Source: Erwinia sp050410775
GTDB lineage: Bacteria; Pseudomonadota; Gammaproteobacteria; Enterobacterales; Enterobacteriaceae
Reading direction: 5' to 3' (one strand)
DNA length: 64,000 bases
Assembly: GCF_050410775.1 (NCBI RefSeq)
Contig: NZ_CP191229.1
How positions within the stretch are numbered: position 1 is the first letter of the stretch; every line of letters begins with the position of its first letter. Positions 15,103 through 23,473 of the stretch are shown piece by piece. Under the pieces are notes generated by a model. The model did no database searches. It was not told where the DNA came from and was given only the letters and a program-made list of their open reading frames with translations. The translations under genes were made by a program, and so were the position numbers.

Positions 15103-15630
15103 GATCACGACACGCTTCTCCCTTTCGCTACAAATCTGGTACGTCACCAGGGGTTATTTTATCAAAATGCGCCAAAAAAATGATAAATTTTATTTATTAA
15201 TTCTTGCAAGGGATATTCACTTCTAACAACTTGATTTTAAGCTGTTCGTAGCCGCTTTTAGCGTGAAAAGTGAGCATTTTTACGATAAAATTTCTTTCTT
15301 TAATCCTGTTTATTTCTCATTGGGTGAAAGAAAAAACCAGCTCAAACTTGTTTTTCAGCCGCCATGTTTATTTAATAATGCTTGAATGGACTGTCATTTT
15401 TATTGAGATTCGGCCCCTGTTTAAGAAAAGGAGGGGAAAGATATTACGACGGTGTTAAGTATTAATGCGCCGAATGTTTCCAGTATTTTGAGATACAATG
15501 TTAAAATAACACAAGTCTATTTATTGAGCGTTCATGTAGGCGGTTTTACTATAGCCGGATGCGGGAACCGGTTTTCATGATAAAGCGGGTTTTCTATTTC
15601 TACTGATAGTACTAACTGGCACTGCACCAC
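15103..15630. other. AT-rich region upstream of pagP
   Basis: 528 bases, clearly AT-richer than the surrounding genes. It contains TGTTTA hexamers near 15307, 15364 and 15418, of the kind found in PhoP boxes, but no clean direct repeat with five-base spacing. A 62-codon plus frame at 15270-15458 has no ribosome site and looks like chance. It probably serves as the regulated pagP upstream region (H-NS-type silencing and PhoP control are known for pagP in relatives). Confidence 0.5.
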
Positions 15631-16203
15631 ATGAAGTTAACTTTTACTCTACCTATTACCCTGTTTTTATTGTTATTCACTGCTGCCGGAACGGCTCAAT
15701 CCATGACGTTGGGTGAGGGGATCTCCAATACCTGGCAAAGTTTCAGCGGTAAAGTTGCCATAACCTGGAACGATCCGCAGCACTATGACCTCTATGTGCC
15801 TGCCATCACCTGGCATAACCGGGCTACTTACGATCGTGAGCATATTAATAAGTACAATGAGCGTCCCTGGGGAGCGGGCGGCGGCATTTCGCGCTATGAC
15901 GATAAGGGCAACTGGAACGGCCTCTATGTGATGGCTTTTAAGGATTCTTTCAATAAATGGGAACCTTTTGGCGGCTACGGCTGGGAAAAGATCTGGCGGC
16001 CGCTGGATGATGATAATTTTCGCCTTGGGCTGGGCTATACGGCCGGGATCACGGCGCGCGACAACTGGAAATATATCCCGGTTCCGGCTGTGCTGCCTCT
16101 CGCATCAATAGGTTACAGTAAGGCGACCTTCCAGATGACCTATATTCCAGGCACCCACAATAACGGCAATGTCTACTTTGCCTGGTTCCGCTGGCAGTTT
16201 TAG
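15631..16203 (+). CDS. pagP: Lipid A palmitoyltransferase PagP
   Basis: Outer-membrane beta-barrel enzyme that moves a palmitate from phospholipid to lipid A, giving resistance to cationic peptides. The 190-residue precursor has a signal peptide (about 1-24, ending GTAQS). The catalytic triad is present: His62 in ITWHNRATYD, and Asp105-Ser106 in AFKDSFNKW; the 43-residue spacing equals that of E. coli PagP. It ends in an aromatic residue as barrels do (FRWQF). The gene stands before cspE as in E. coli, while the crcB gene found there next to it is absent. Confidence 0.96.
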   Translation: MKLTFTLPITLFLLLFTAAGTAQSMTLGEGISNTWQSFSGKVAITWNDPQHYDLYVPAITWHNRATYDREHINKYNERPWGAGGGISRYDDKGNWNGLYVMAFKDSFNKWEPFGGYGWEKIWRPLDDDNFRLGLGYTAGITARDNWKYIPVPAVLPLASIGYSKATFQMTYIPGTHNNGNVYFAWFRWQF

Positions 16204-16355
16204 CGGCGGGGGATAGGATTGAAATCATCTTATACCGTCAAAAAAGGCGATATTTATCACTTTTTCGTTACTGACTACTGGACAAAAGCCTCGGCAATTG
16301 CTGTACTAACTGCCGACACAGTTTAGTGTCCATTTTTCATGTAAAGGTAATATAG

Positions 16356-16565
16356 ATGTCTAAGATCAAAGGTAGCGTTAAGTGGTTTAATGAGTCCAAA
16401 GGATTCGGTTTCATTACTCCTGAAGATGGTAGCAAAGATGTGTTCGTACACTTCTCTGCCATCCAGAGCAACGGTTTCAAAACTCTGGCTGAAGGTCAGC
16501 GCGTAGAGTTCGAAATCACCAACGGTGCCAAAGGCCCATCTGCTGCTAACGTTGCCGCTATTTAA
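16356..16565 (+). CDS. cspE: Cold-shock-family RNA chaperone CspE
   Basis: A 69-residue single cold-shock domain that melts RNA hairpins and acts as an antiterminator. RNA-binding motifs KGFGFITPEDG (RNP1) and DVFVHFSAI (RNP2) are intact, and the N-terminus MSKIKGSVKWFNESKGF is nearly identical to E. coli CspE. An AAAGGT ribosome site precedes the ATG. It is a single gene with its own strong terminator. Confidence 0.97.
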   Translation: MSKIKGSVKWFNESKGFGFITPEDGSKDVFVHFSAIQSNGFKTLAEGQRVEFEITNGAKGPSAANVAAI

Positions 16566-16585
16566 GTTATCAGACAGAATTCTAA

Positions 16586-16613
16586 AAACCCGCCGACTGG
16601 CGGGTTTTTTTTT
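16586..16613 (+). terminator. cspE terminator
   Basis: Stem CCCGCC-GACT-GGCGGG followed by nine T, 20 bases after the cspE stop. Confidence 0.92.
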
Positions 16614-16835
16614 GCCTCATTCCTCTCTTTTCCTCCAGCGAATGAGACGGAGGCGTTGTTCTGTACCGCTGGCAGATCAGAGTATAGAGCGAAAAGCCGC
16701 ATCTCCTGCTACGGCATTCATCCTTTATTACATCCGCTTAATATAGGCTGCTTGCTAAACCCTGGCTGAAGGCTATAACAATAAGTGATAAACCGATCCC
16801 CCTCATAGTAAGCAGGCTCATAACAGGAGAGAACA

Positions 16836-17267
16836 ATGAAGATCCGCTTCGCGCAGGCGAATGACAGTTTTGCACTGAGTGCATTGTTAGCTGAACTTGG
16901 CTATGAGGGCACGGAAACGTTTATCGCACGGCGGCTGGAACAGCTCACAGACGATCCTACTGAGCGCCTGCTGATTGCTGAACAGGGAGAAACCATTCTC
17001 GGTTTTCTTTCCCTGCACTTTATTCCCCAACTGGCGCTGGCGGGGGATTTTGCCCGCATCAGCTATTTTTGTATCGCCGAAGGTGAGAGAAGTAAAGGCG
17101 CGGGACAACAGCTGCTTCAGTACGCAGAACAGCTGGCTGAGGCGCACGGCTGCGATCGTCTGGAGGTGCACTGCCATGAGCGCCGCATCAAGGCTAACGC
17201 TTTTTATGAGCGGGAAGGCTACAGAGCGTCGCCACGTTATCTGATAAAGCCTCTGGCCCAGGTTTAA
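16836..17267 (+). CDS. GNAT-family N-acetyltransferase
   Basis: A 143-residue single GNAT domain. The acetyl-CoA motif A is seen as RSKGAGQQLLQYAEQLAEA (about residues 88-106), followed by the C-terminal NAFYEREGYR loop typical of the fold. Substrate is unknown; many such stand-alone enzymes modify amino groups of small molecules or proteins. A GGAGAG ribosome site precedes the ATG. It lies between cspE and ybeM, a place occupied by crcB in E. coli. Confidence 0.88.
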   Translation: MKIRFAQANDSFALSALLAELGYEGTETFIARRLEQLTDDPTERLLIAEQGETILGFLSLHFIPQLALAGDFARISYFCIAEGERSKGAGQQLLQYAEQLAEAHGCDRLEVHCHERRIKANAFYEREGYRASPRYLIKPLAQV

Positions 17268-17371
17268 CCACGCAGGCAACACGCTTGCTATCATTTCCAC
17301 AAGCGGCCTGTACGGGATAAGAGCGCATCCAGCTCTGTCAGCGGCGTGCAGGCCCTTCAGGGAGCACAACG

Positions 17372-18160
17372 ATGAAAGTCGCACTTGGGCAGTTTGCGGT
17401 CAGTCGAGACTGGCAGGAAAATAGCGTGACCTGTACCAGCCTGATGATGCGGGCGCTGGCGGGCGAAGCTGACCTGCTGCTGCTACCGGAAGCTGTACTG
17501 GCACAGGACATGAGCGATCCCGACAGGGTTATTCAGGCAGCCCAGCCTCTGGACGGCCCTTTTCTGAAAAGGATACTTGCCGCCAGCCGGAATAATCAGC
17601 TGACCACTATCATGACCGTCCATGTTCCCGTGCACGAAGGGAAAGTACAGAACGTGTTGGTTGTCGTACGGGATGGAGAAATCGTTGCCCGCTATGACAA
17701 GCTGCATCTTTATGACGCCTTCGCGATGCAGGAATCACGGAAGGTCATCTCAGGCAGTAAAGTGCCGCCGCTGGTTGAGGTGGCCGGCATGAAAGTCGGG
17801 CTGATGACCTGCTATGACGTGCGTTTTCCTGAACTGGCGCGTCGCCTGGCGCTGGAAGGGGCTGATGTCCTGGTGTTGCCGGCCGCCTGGGTCAGAGGCC
17901 CGCTGAAAGAGATGCACTGGGAAGTGCTGGTGACAGCCCGCGCGCTGGAAAATACCTGTTATATGGTTGCGGTCGGCGAGTGCGGCCCGCGAAATATTGG
18001 CAACAGTTTGGTGGTCGATCCGCTGGGCGTCGCAACTGTTAAAGCGGGTGAAGGAGCAGGGTTGATCTTTGCTGTGTTGGATCCCGCCCGTATCGCTCAT
18101 GCCCGAAGCGTGCTGCCGGTGCTCGAAAATTGCCGTTTCGCCCCTCCTGAACTGAAATAA
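17372..18160 (+). CDS. ybeM: Nitrilase-superfamily amidase YbeM
   Basis: A 262-residue carbon-nitrogen hydrolase with the full catalytic triad: Glu in LLLPEAVLA (about residue 40), Lys in ARYDKLHLYD (about 110) and Cys in LMTCYDVRFPE (about 145). The closest known activity is that of Nit1-type enzymes, hydrolysis of deaminated glutathione (metabolite repair); that assignment is from the family. The gene is intact here, whereas ybeM in E. coli K-12 is reported as broken. A GGGAG ribosome site precedes the ATG. It lies upstream of tatE in the same direction with a gap of about 190 bases. Confidence 0.9.
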   Translation: MKVALGQFAVSRDWQENSVTCTSLMMRALAGEADLLLLPEAVLAQDMSDPDRVIQAAQPLDGPFLKRILAASRNNQLTTIMTVHVPVHEGKVQNVLVVVRDGEIVARYDKLHLYDAFAMQESRKVISGSKVPPLVEVAGMKVGLMTCYDVRFPELARRLALEGADVLVLPAAWVRGPLKEMHWEVLVTARALENTCYMVAVGECGPRNIGNSLVVDPLGVATVKAGEGAGLIFAVLDPARIAHARSVLPVLENCRFAPPELK

Positions 18161-18352
18161 AATACGAGAGTGGCGGAGTCTGGGAAGCCACGGGTGGGCA
18201 GGCCTTTTCTGGCATCGGCGCTTTCCTGCTGAATCTTTAAAATCCGATATTACTCTGTTACAGATTGCAGTTGTATTAACCGATTAGCCGCGCGTTAATA
18301 CAGGCTCTGACTATGACCTTAATCTTTTTCGGGTTAATTAAAGAAGGTAAGT

Positions 18353-18559
18353 ATGGAAGGTATCAGTATTGCCAAACTGCTGATCGTCGGTGCTCTGATC
18401 GTTTTACTCTTTGGAACGAATAAGTTGCGTAGCCTTGGTGGCGATCTTGGCGCAGCGATCAAAGGGTTTAAAAAAGCGATGAGCGAAGATGATGCTGCCG
18501 TGCAGAAAGCGTCTGTGGCGGATGAGAAGCCGGCCGGGCAGGTAACGCATAAAGAGTAA
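18353..18559 (+). CDS. tatE: Sec-independent translocase protein TatE
   Basis: TatA-like subunit of the twin-arginine export system. The 68-residue protein has one N-terminal membrane helix (about residues 6-20), the hinge LFGTNKLRSLGGDLG, an amphipathic helix GAAIKGFKKAM and a charged tail ending THKE. It stands alone between ybeM and lipA, as in E. coli, where it is a low-level paralogue of tatA. AAGAAGGTAAGT gives the ribosome site. Confidence 0.94.
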   Translation: MEGISIAKLLIVGALIVLLFGTNKLRSLGGDLGAAIKGFKKAMSEDDAAVQKASVADEKPAGQVTHKE

Positions 18560-18574
18560 TTGCCCCGCAGGCAA

Positions 18575-18609
18575 TAAAAAAACGGATGACAACATCATCC
18601 GTTTTTTTA
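18575..18609. terminator. Bidirectional terminator between tatE and lipA
   Basis: AACGGATGA-CAACA-TCATCCGTT flanked by seven A and seven T; it serves the convergent genes tatE and lipA. Confidence 0.92.
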
Positions 18610-18669
18610 TGCGGAGCCGAAAGTGTAAATGAGTGTAACCCTCAGGGTTTTTATGTCACCCCTGATGAT

Positions 18670-19635
18670 TTATTTCACTTCCAGTCCTTTCGCCTGCATA
18701 TCCGCATGATAGGAAGAGCGGACAAAGGGGCCGCAGGCGGCGTGGGTAAAGCCCATCTCCAGCGCGGCCTCTTTCATCTCATCAAACTCCGCCGGGCTGA
18801 CGTAGCGCTGTACCGGCAGGTGATGGCGGCTTGGCTGCAGATACTGGCCCAGGGTAAGCATAGTTACGCCGTGGCGGCGCAGATCGCGCATCACTTCCAC
18901 AATCTCAGCATTGGTTTCGCCCAGGCCTACCATCAGCCCCGATTTTGTCGGCACGTCAGGATGCGCTTCTTTGAAGCGCTCAAGCAGCTTCAGTGACCAC
19001 TCGTAATTGGCGCCGGGACGAACCTGACGGTAAACGCGCGGCACGTTTTCGAGGTTGTGATTGAAAACATCCGGCGGCGTGGCGGTAAGAATATCCAGCG
19101 CACGATCCATACGTCCACGGAAGTCAGGCACCAGCGTTTCGATTTTTATGGTGGGGTTTTTAGCGCGAATGGCCGTGATGCAGTCAGCAAAATGCTGAGC
19201 GCCGCCGTCACGTAAATCATCGCGGTCAACGGAGGTGATCACCACATAGCGAAGCCCCATATCGGCGATGGTCTGCGCCAGCTTTTCAGGCTCGTTAGCG
19301 TCGGGCGCAACCGGACGGCCATGTGCCACGTCGCAGAACGGGCAGCGGCGGGTGCAAATAGCCCCAAGGATCATAAATGTCGCGGTGCCGTGGTTAAAAC
19401 ATTCTGCAAGGTTAGGGCAGGAGGCCTCTTCACAGACGGAGTGCAGGCCATTTTTTCGCATGGCAGCCTTAATGCCCTGAATGCGGCTGGAGTCAGCCGG
19501 GAGCTTGATTTTCATCCACTCCGGCTTGCGTAAAATCTCCGTGCGCTCGGTGACCACCGTTTTTACCGGGATCAGGGCCATTTTGTCTGCGTCGCGGTAT
19601 TTTACGCCGCGTTCCATCTGAATGGGTTTACTCAT
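18670..19635 (-). CDS. lipA: Lipoyl synthase
   Basis: Radical-SAM enzyme that inserts two sulfur atoms into octanoyl groups on lipoyl domains. It has 321 residues from MSKPIQMERGVKYRDADKMA, equal to E. coli LipA. The auxiliary cluster cysteines (CEEASCPNLAEC) and the SAM cluster CTRRCPFC are present, as is the C-terminal serine in FVRSSYHADM that ligates the auxiliary cluster. The frame extends 23 codons upstream of the chosen start, which is fixed by homology. LipA acts after LipB, encoded 222 bases upstream on the same strand. Confidence 0.97.
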   Translation of the reverse strand: MSKPIQMERGVKYRDADKMALIPVKTVVTERTEILRKPEWMKIKLPADSSRIQGIKAAMRKNGLHSVCEEASCPNLAECFNHGTATFMILGAICTRRCPFCDVAHGRPVAPDANEPEKLAQTIADMGLRYVVITSVDRDDLRDGGAQHFADCITAIRAKNPTIKIETLVPDFRGRMDRALDILTATPPDVFNHNLENVPRVYRQVRPGANYEWSLKLLERFKEAHPDVPTKSGLMVGLGETNAEIVEVMRDLRRHGVTMLTLGQYLQPSRHHLPVQRYVSPAEFDEMKEAALEMGFTHAACGPFVRSSYHADMQAKGLEVK

Positions 19636-19857
19636 AATCTTGCAAATTCCAGGTTGGCATGCGCTGAGGTCCGCATAAAACTCAGTGAGTTGTTGAACCG
19701 TCATCCCTCAGGATGGGGAATGACCGCATCGTGAATGCTTCAGATTGAGGTCTTCAACTTTTTTTGATAAAAGCGCAAAAATTATATCATCTCGCCGGGC
19801 GAGTTTCAGCCAGCCTGCGACAGAAAATGTGACGTAATTGTAAATCCGCACGTACGG

Positions 19858-20517
19858 TCACGCTTCAGGCAGGCTTTCGCCTTCATGCCAGCGGACGCTG
19901 TCGATATTAAGCAGTCTGGCAAGGTGCTCAATCAGCAGCGGCTGTACGTCAGCCAGCGTCGCCCCGGGCTTAAGGGCGCTAAGCTGCGTCATTTCCAGGC
20001 CAGCATAGCCACAGGGATTGATGCGCAGAAAGGGCGTTAAGTCCATCTCCACATTCAACGCCAGACCGTGAAATGAACAGCCGTTGCGGATGCGCAGGCC
20101 CAGCGAACAGATTTTTTTATCGCTGACGTAAACGCCAGGCGCATCGGGACGGCTTCTGGCCTCGATCGCAAAATGGGCCAGCGTCTCAATCACCGTTTGT
20201 TCCAGCGCGGTCACCAGCTGACGGACACCTACCTTCCGGCGCTTCAGGTTGATCATAACGTACATGACCTGCTGACCAGGGCCGTGATAGGTCACCTGGC
20301 CGCCGCGATCGCTCTGCATCACTGGAATATCGCCCGGCATCAGCAAGTGCTCTGCCTTACCAGCCTGACCCTGCGTAAAAACGGGAGGATGCTCAACCAG
20401 CCAGATTTCATCGGGCGTCTCATCATTGCGCCGGTCGGTAAAATGATGCATCGCCTCTGAAACAGGCGCCCAGGGCTGAAGGCCCAATTGACGGATAAAT
20501 AGAGTGTTCTGCGGCAA
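19858..20517 (-). CDS. lipB: Octanoyltransferase LipB
   Basis: Moves octanoate from acyl carrier protein to lipoyl domains, the first step of lipoate synthesis. The 219-residue protein shows RGGQVTYHGPGQ (residues about 71-82), the catalytic lysine in SDKKICSLGLRI and the catalytic cysteine in RINPCGYAG. The start codon is TTG at 20517, matching the family N-terminus; no in-frame ATG fits. Together with lipA it forms a lipoylation pair, with ybeD upstream. Confidence 0.96.
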   Translation of the reverse strand: MPQNTLFIRQLGLQPWAPVSEAMHHFTDRRNDETPDEIWLVEHPPVFTQGQAGKAEHLLMPGDIPVMQSDRGGQVTYHGPGQQVMYVMINLKRRKVGVRQLVTALEQTVIETLAHFAIEARSRPDAPGVYVSDKKICSLGLRIRNGCSFHGLALNVEMDLTPFLRINPCGYAGLEMTQLSALKPGATLADVQPLLIEHLARLLNIDSVRWHEGESLPEA

Positions 20518-20556
20518 AACGCGTGGTCCGTTAGGAGAGTGAAGGGCAGTATAGCG

Positions 20557-20591
20557 CCGGCAGAGAGCAACAGCCAGACGCTCTCTGCCGG
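20557..20591 (-). other. Long hairpin between ybeD and lipB
   Basis: Perfect 12-bp arms CCGGCAGAGAGC/GCTCTCTGCCGG with an 11-base loop and no T-run on either side. On the minus strand GCTATACTG follows, a possible -10 for lipB. Likely an attenuator or mRNA end stabiliser after ybeD. Confidence 0.5.
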
Positions 20592-20600
20592 TAATGATGC

Positions 20601-20864
20601 TTACAGCACCATACGAACAATTTCGATTTTACCTAACTCTTCATACAGCGTTTCCACCTGCTCGATATGCGTCGCAGTAATGGTGATGGAAACGGAATGA
20701 TAGTTGCCTTTGCTACTGGGCTTCACGTCCGGGGAGTAGTCGCCCGGCGCGTGACGCTGAACAACTTCCACAACTTGATCAACCAGTTCCGGCTGTGCCA
20801 GGCCCATTACTTTATAGGTAAAGGGCGTTGGGAATTCGAGCAGTTCTTTCAGGTTGGTTTTCAT
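20601..20864 (-). CDS. ybeD: YbeD, DUF493 family protein
   Basis: An 87-residue ACT-like domain protein of unknown role from MKTNLKELLEFPTPFTYKVM, the family length. The open frame extends 25 codons further up, but the ATG at 20864 has a good GGAG site and matches the family start. It lies between dacA and lipB as in E. coli; a link to lipoate metabolism has been proposed from this position but is not shown here. Confidence 0.95.
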   Translation of the reverse strand: MKTNLKELLEFPTPFTYKVMGLAQPELVDQVVEVVQRHAPGDYSPDVKPSSKGNYHSVSITITATHIEQVETLYEELGKIEIVRMVL

Positions 20865-20884
20865 GGGGGCTCCGGTAACGCCAA

Positions 20885-20912
20885 AACAAAGACTCCCGCC
20901 GCAGCGGGAGTC
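20885..20912 (-). terminator. dacA-ybeD intergenic terminator
   Basis: On the minus strand GACTCCCGC-TGCG-GCGGGAGTC is followed by TTTGTTTT. Because it lies just upstream of the ybeD start, ybeD either has its own promoter or is reached by read-through. Confidence 0.75.
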
Positions 20913-21005
20913 TACAGATGCTTCAAATATGGGGGGCATTCATGCCGAAATCAAGAGGTGAGTGCTGCGCTTAATGGGACACTCTGTCAACCGATATGCA
21001 AAACA

Positions 21006-22217
21006 TTAGCCAAACCAGTGATGGAACATCAGCTTGATGTAATCAACAATGCGGCCAAAGAACCCGCCTTCCGGCATATCGTTCAGTACGACCAGCGGAT
21101 GCTGCTCAATCGTTTTGCCATCCAGCTGGAAGTTAATGGTGCCCACAACCTGACTTTTGGTTAACGGCGCATGAAGCTCCGTATTGCTCAGGGTGTAGCT
21201 GGCTTTCAGATCTTTCATGCGTCCGCGGGGAATGGTCAGATAGACGTCTTCCGCAACGCCAAGCTGCACGCGGTCGCTGTTACCAAACCAGACCGGCTCG
21301 GAGGCAAATTCTTTGCCCGCTTTCAGCGGCGCCACGGTTTCAAAGAAGCGGAAGCCCCAGGTCAGCAGCTTTTTGCTCTCTGTTTCACGGCCTTTATAGG
21401 TGCGGCCGCCCATTACGGCAGAAATCAGACGCATCTGGCCTTCGGTCGCCGACGCCACCAGATTATAGCCTGCGGCGTTGGTATGGCCGGTCTTAATGCC
21501 GTCCACATGCAGGTTAGTATCCCACAGCAGACCGTTACGGTTGGTCTGACGAATGTTGTTATAGGTGAACTCTTTCTCTTTATAAACGGCATACTCATCC
21601 GGAACATCACGGATGAGCGCGCGTCCAATCAGCGCCATATCGCGTGCGGAGCTGTACTGCCCGTCAGCATCCAGGCCATGAACGGTCTGGAAGTGGCTGT
21701 TTTTCAGGCCGAGCGCTTTAACGTAATTGTTCATCAGCCCGACGAACGCATCCTGACTGCCGGCGACGTAATCCGCCATTGCCACACAGGCGTCGTTACC
21801 CGACTGCAATACAATACCGCGGGTCAGCTGGGAAACCGGCACCTTGTCGCCCGGCTTAAGGAACATCAGCGAGGAGCCTTTGAACACCGGATTGCCCGTG
21901 GCCCATGCATCTTTGCCGACGGTCACAATATCATCCTGACCAATTTTCCCCGCCTTAACGGCCTGACCGATAACATAGCTGGTCATCATTTTTGTCAGGC
22001 TGGCCGGGTCACGACGCGCATCGGCATTTTTCTCGGCAAGCACTTTTCCTGAGTTATAGTCGATCAGGACGTAGGCTTCAGCATCAATGTCTGGCACACC
22101 GGGGATCATGGTTTTGATATTCACGTCATCGGCGTGGGCAAAGGTGGAGAGGCTGAGGAGTATCAGCGATCCCGCCGTCAGGCGTTTGAGCATTTTTGGG
22201 GAAGTCAGATTGTTCAT
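21006..22217 (-). CDS. dacA: D-alanyl-D-alanine carboxypeptidase PBP5
   Basis: Trims pentapeptide side chains of peptidoglycan in the periplasm, keeping cell diameter uniform. It has 403 residues from MNNLTSPKMLKRL. There is a signal peptide to about residue 29 (FAHA-DD), nucleophile Ser73 with Lys76 in the SLTKMM motif, a second motif SGN (LQSGNDACVAM) and KTGHT. The C-terminus LMFHHWFG is the amphipathic membrane anchor. The open frame runs 24 codons upstream of the chosen ATG, which follows the family. Divergent reading frames on the other strand are shadows. Confidence 0.97.
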   Translation of the reverse strand: MNNLTSPKMLKRLTAGSLILLSLSTFAHADDVNIKTMIPGVPDIDAEAYVLIDYNSGKVLAEKNADARRDPASLTKMMTSYVIGQAVKAGKIGQDDIVTVGKDAWATGNPVFKGSSLMFLKPGDKVPVSQLTRGIVLQSGNDACVAMADYVAGSQDAFVGLMNNYVKALGLKNSHFQTVHGLDADGQYSSARDMALIGRALIRDVPDEYAVYKEKEFTYNNIRQTNRNGLLWDTNLHVDGIKTGHTNAAGYNLVASATEGQMRLISAVMGGRTYKGRETESKKLLTWGFRFFETVAPLKAGKEFASEPVWFGNSDRVQLGVAEDVYLTIPRGRMKDLKASYTLSNTELHAPLTKSQVVGTINFQLDGKTIEQHPLVVLNDMPEGGFFGRIVDYIKLMFHHWFG

Positions 22218-22358
22218 GTAAGGACTACAACATCCGTGGGCTGAGTTAAAAAAGTGACTCACTATAGCAAAAGCAGTCCTGACCGGCATCCGTCTTTACC
22301 TGCTTAAGGTTAACAGATGTATCAAACTGTTAGCCGCTGACGGCCTGCCGGTAAGGCA

Positions 22359-23462
22359 TTACATTTGGTCTGGTGCGACGGCGGTGATAAATGATGACTG
22401 GCCAGCCTCGCTGGTCAGACGCTGTTGCAGGGCGCTGGCCTGCTGACGGGAGGTAAACCGCCCGAGCTGAACGCGATAGACGTCACCCTGGTGGCTTACC
22501 GCGCCCGGCACGCCGAACTGTTTGCTGAGGGTTTGCATCAGCGTTTTCGCGCGCGCGCCATCGCGCAGTGCGCCGACCTGAACCGCGAAGCTACCTGAGG
22601 CAGCAGCGGGCTGGCTGTTGGCGACTGCCGGCGCGGCGGTTGCAGCCACAACTGGGACGACCGTTTCAGGTCCTTCAATCACACCATCAGGTAGTGGCTG
22701 AGGCGCACCCAAAAAACCACTACTGCGCACCGGCGCGCCTATATTATCCTCGCTGCTCAGGCTGCTGTTCTCCACCGGGCGGATGTTAACCGCTTCCGCA
22801 GCGGGCTGTGCAGGCTGAGCTGAGCCGGCGGCGGCAGCTCCGCCACCCATGATGGTCATGCCTCCGCCAATTTCCGGGCGGGGCGGCAGCGCATAACTCT
22901 GTTTAGCGACCGTCGTCCCAATCGTGCCGGGGCCGGAGAGGGTGCCGTCAGGCGCGACGCTGATGTAGTCAATTTTGACGCGCGTATTATTGGAAATATT
23001 CAGCCGGTCGCCCGCCGCCCGGGAAAGGTCAATGATGCGTCCTGGGGTAAAAGGACCCCGATCGTTAACCCGGACTACAATCTGGCGTCCGTTGGCGAGG
23101 TTGGTCACGCGGACATAGCTCGGCAGTGGCAGCGTGGGGTGCGCGGCGGTCAGCGCTTCCGGGTCAAACTGTTCACCGGTCGCGGTACGGTTGCCGTTGG
23201 CTTCCTCGCCATACCACGAGGCCAGCCCCGTTTCGCTGAAATTGGCAGGGTCTTTAACAATGTGCCAGGTCTTTCCATTCACGCTATAGTCCTGATTCGT
23301 GTCCGGATTGACGGGCTCATAGCGCGGCTCCACGCCGCCGATTTCAACGACAGGACCGTTATACACGGCCTGATGTTGCGCGACTGGCGCCTGCTGGTCA
23401 CTGGTGGTACAGGCTGCCAGCAGCGCTGACGCCAGGCTAATCCAAAGCCAATCCTTACGCAT
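22359..23462 (-). CDS. rlpA: Septal-ring lipoprotein RlpA with SPOR domain
   Basis: Outer-membrane lipoprotein with a double-psi beta-barrel and a C-terminal SPOR domain that binds denuded glycan at the septum. It has 367 residues from the ATG at 23462 with an AGAGG site; a TTG two codons earlier is less likely. The lipobox LLAAC puts the lipidated cysteine at residue 18. The barrel reads GLASWYG, TATGEQFDP, LTAAHPTLP and VRVNDRGPF, the residues that carry lytic transglycosylase activity in the Pseudomonas protein. The linker is rich in Ala/Pro and the SPOR domain starts near residue 290 (SFAVQVGALRDGARA). It follows mrdB by 11 bases in the elongasome operon. Confidence 0.95.
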   Translation of the reverse strand: MRKDWLWISLASALLAACTTSDQQAPVAQHQAVYNGPVVEIGGVEPRYEPVNPDTNQDYSVNGKTWHIVKDPANFSETGLASWYGEEANGNRTATGEQFDPEALTAAHPTLPLPSYVRVTNLANGRQIVVRVNDRGPFTPGRIIDLSRAAGDRLNISNNTRVKIDYISVAPDGTLSGPGTIGTTVAKQSYALPPRPEIGGGMTIMGGGAAAAGSAQPAQPAAEAVNIRPVENSSLSSEDNIGAPVRSSGFLGAPQPLPDGVIEGPETVVPVVAATAAPAVANSQPAAASGSFAVQVGALRDGARAKTLMQTLSKQFGVPGAVSHQGDVYRVQLGRFTSRQQASALQQRLTSEAGQSSFITAVAPDQM

Positions 23463-23473
23463 GTTCAAGCCTC

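Noticed and set aside
15270..15458. 62-codon plus-strand frame upstream of pagP
   Set aside because: Hydrophobic by AT-rich chance, no ribosome site, regulatory region of pagP.
21171..22052. 293-codon plus-strand frame opposite dacA
   Set aside because: Shadow created by the codon bias of dacA on the other strand.
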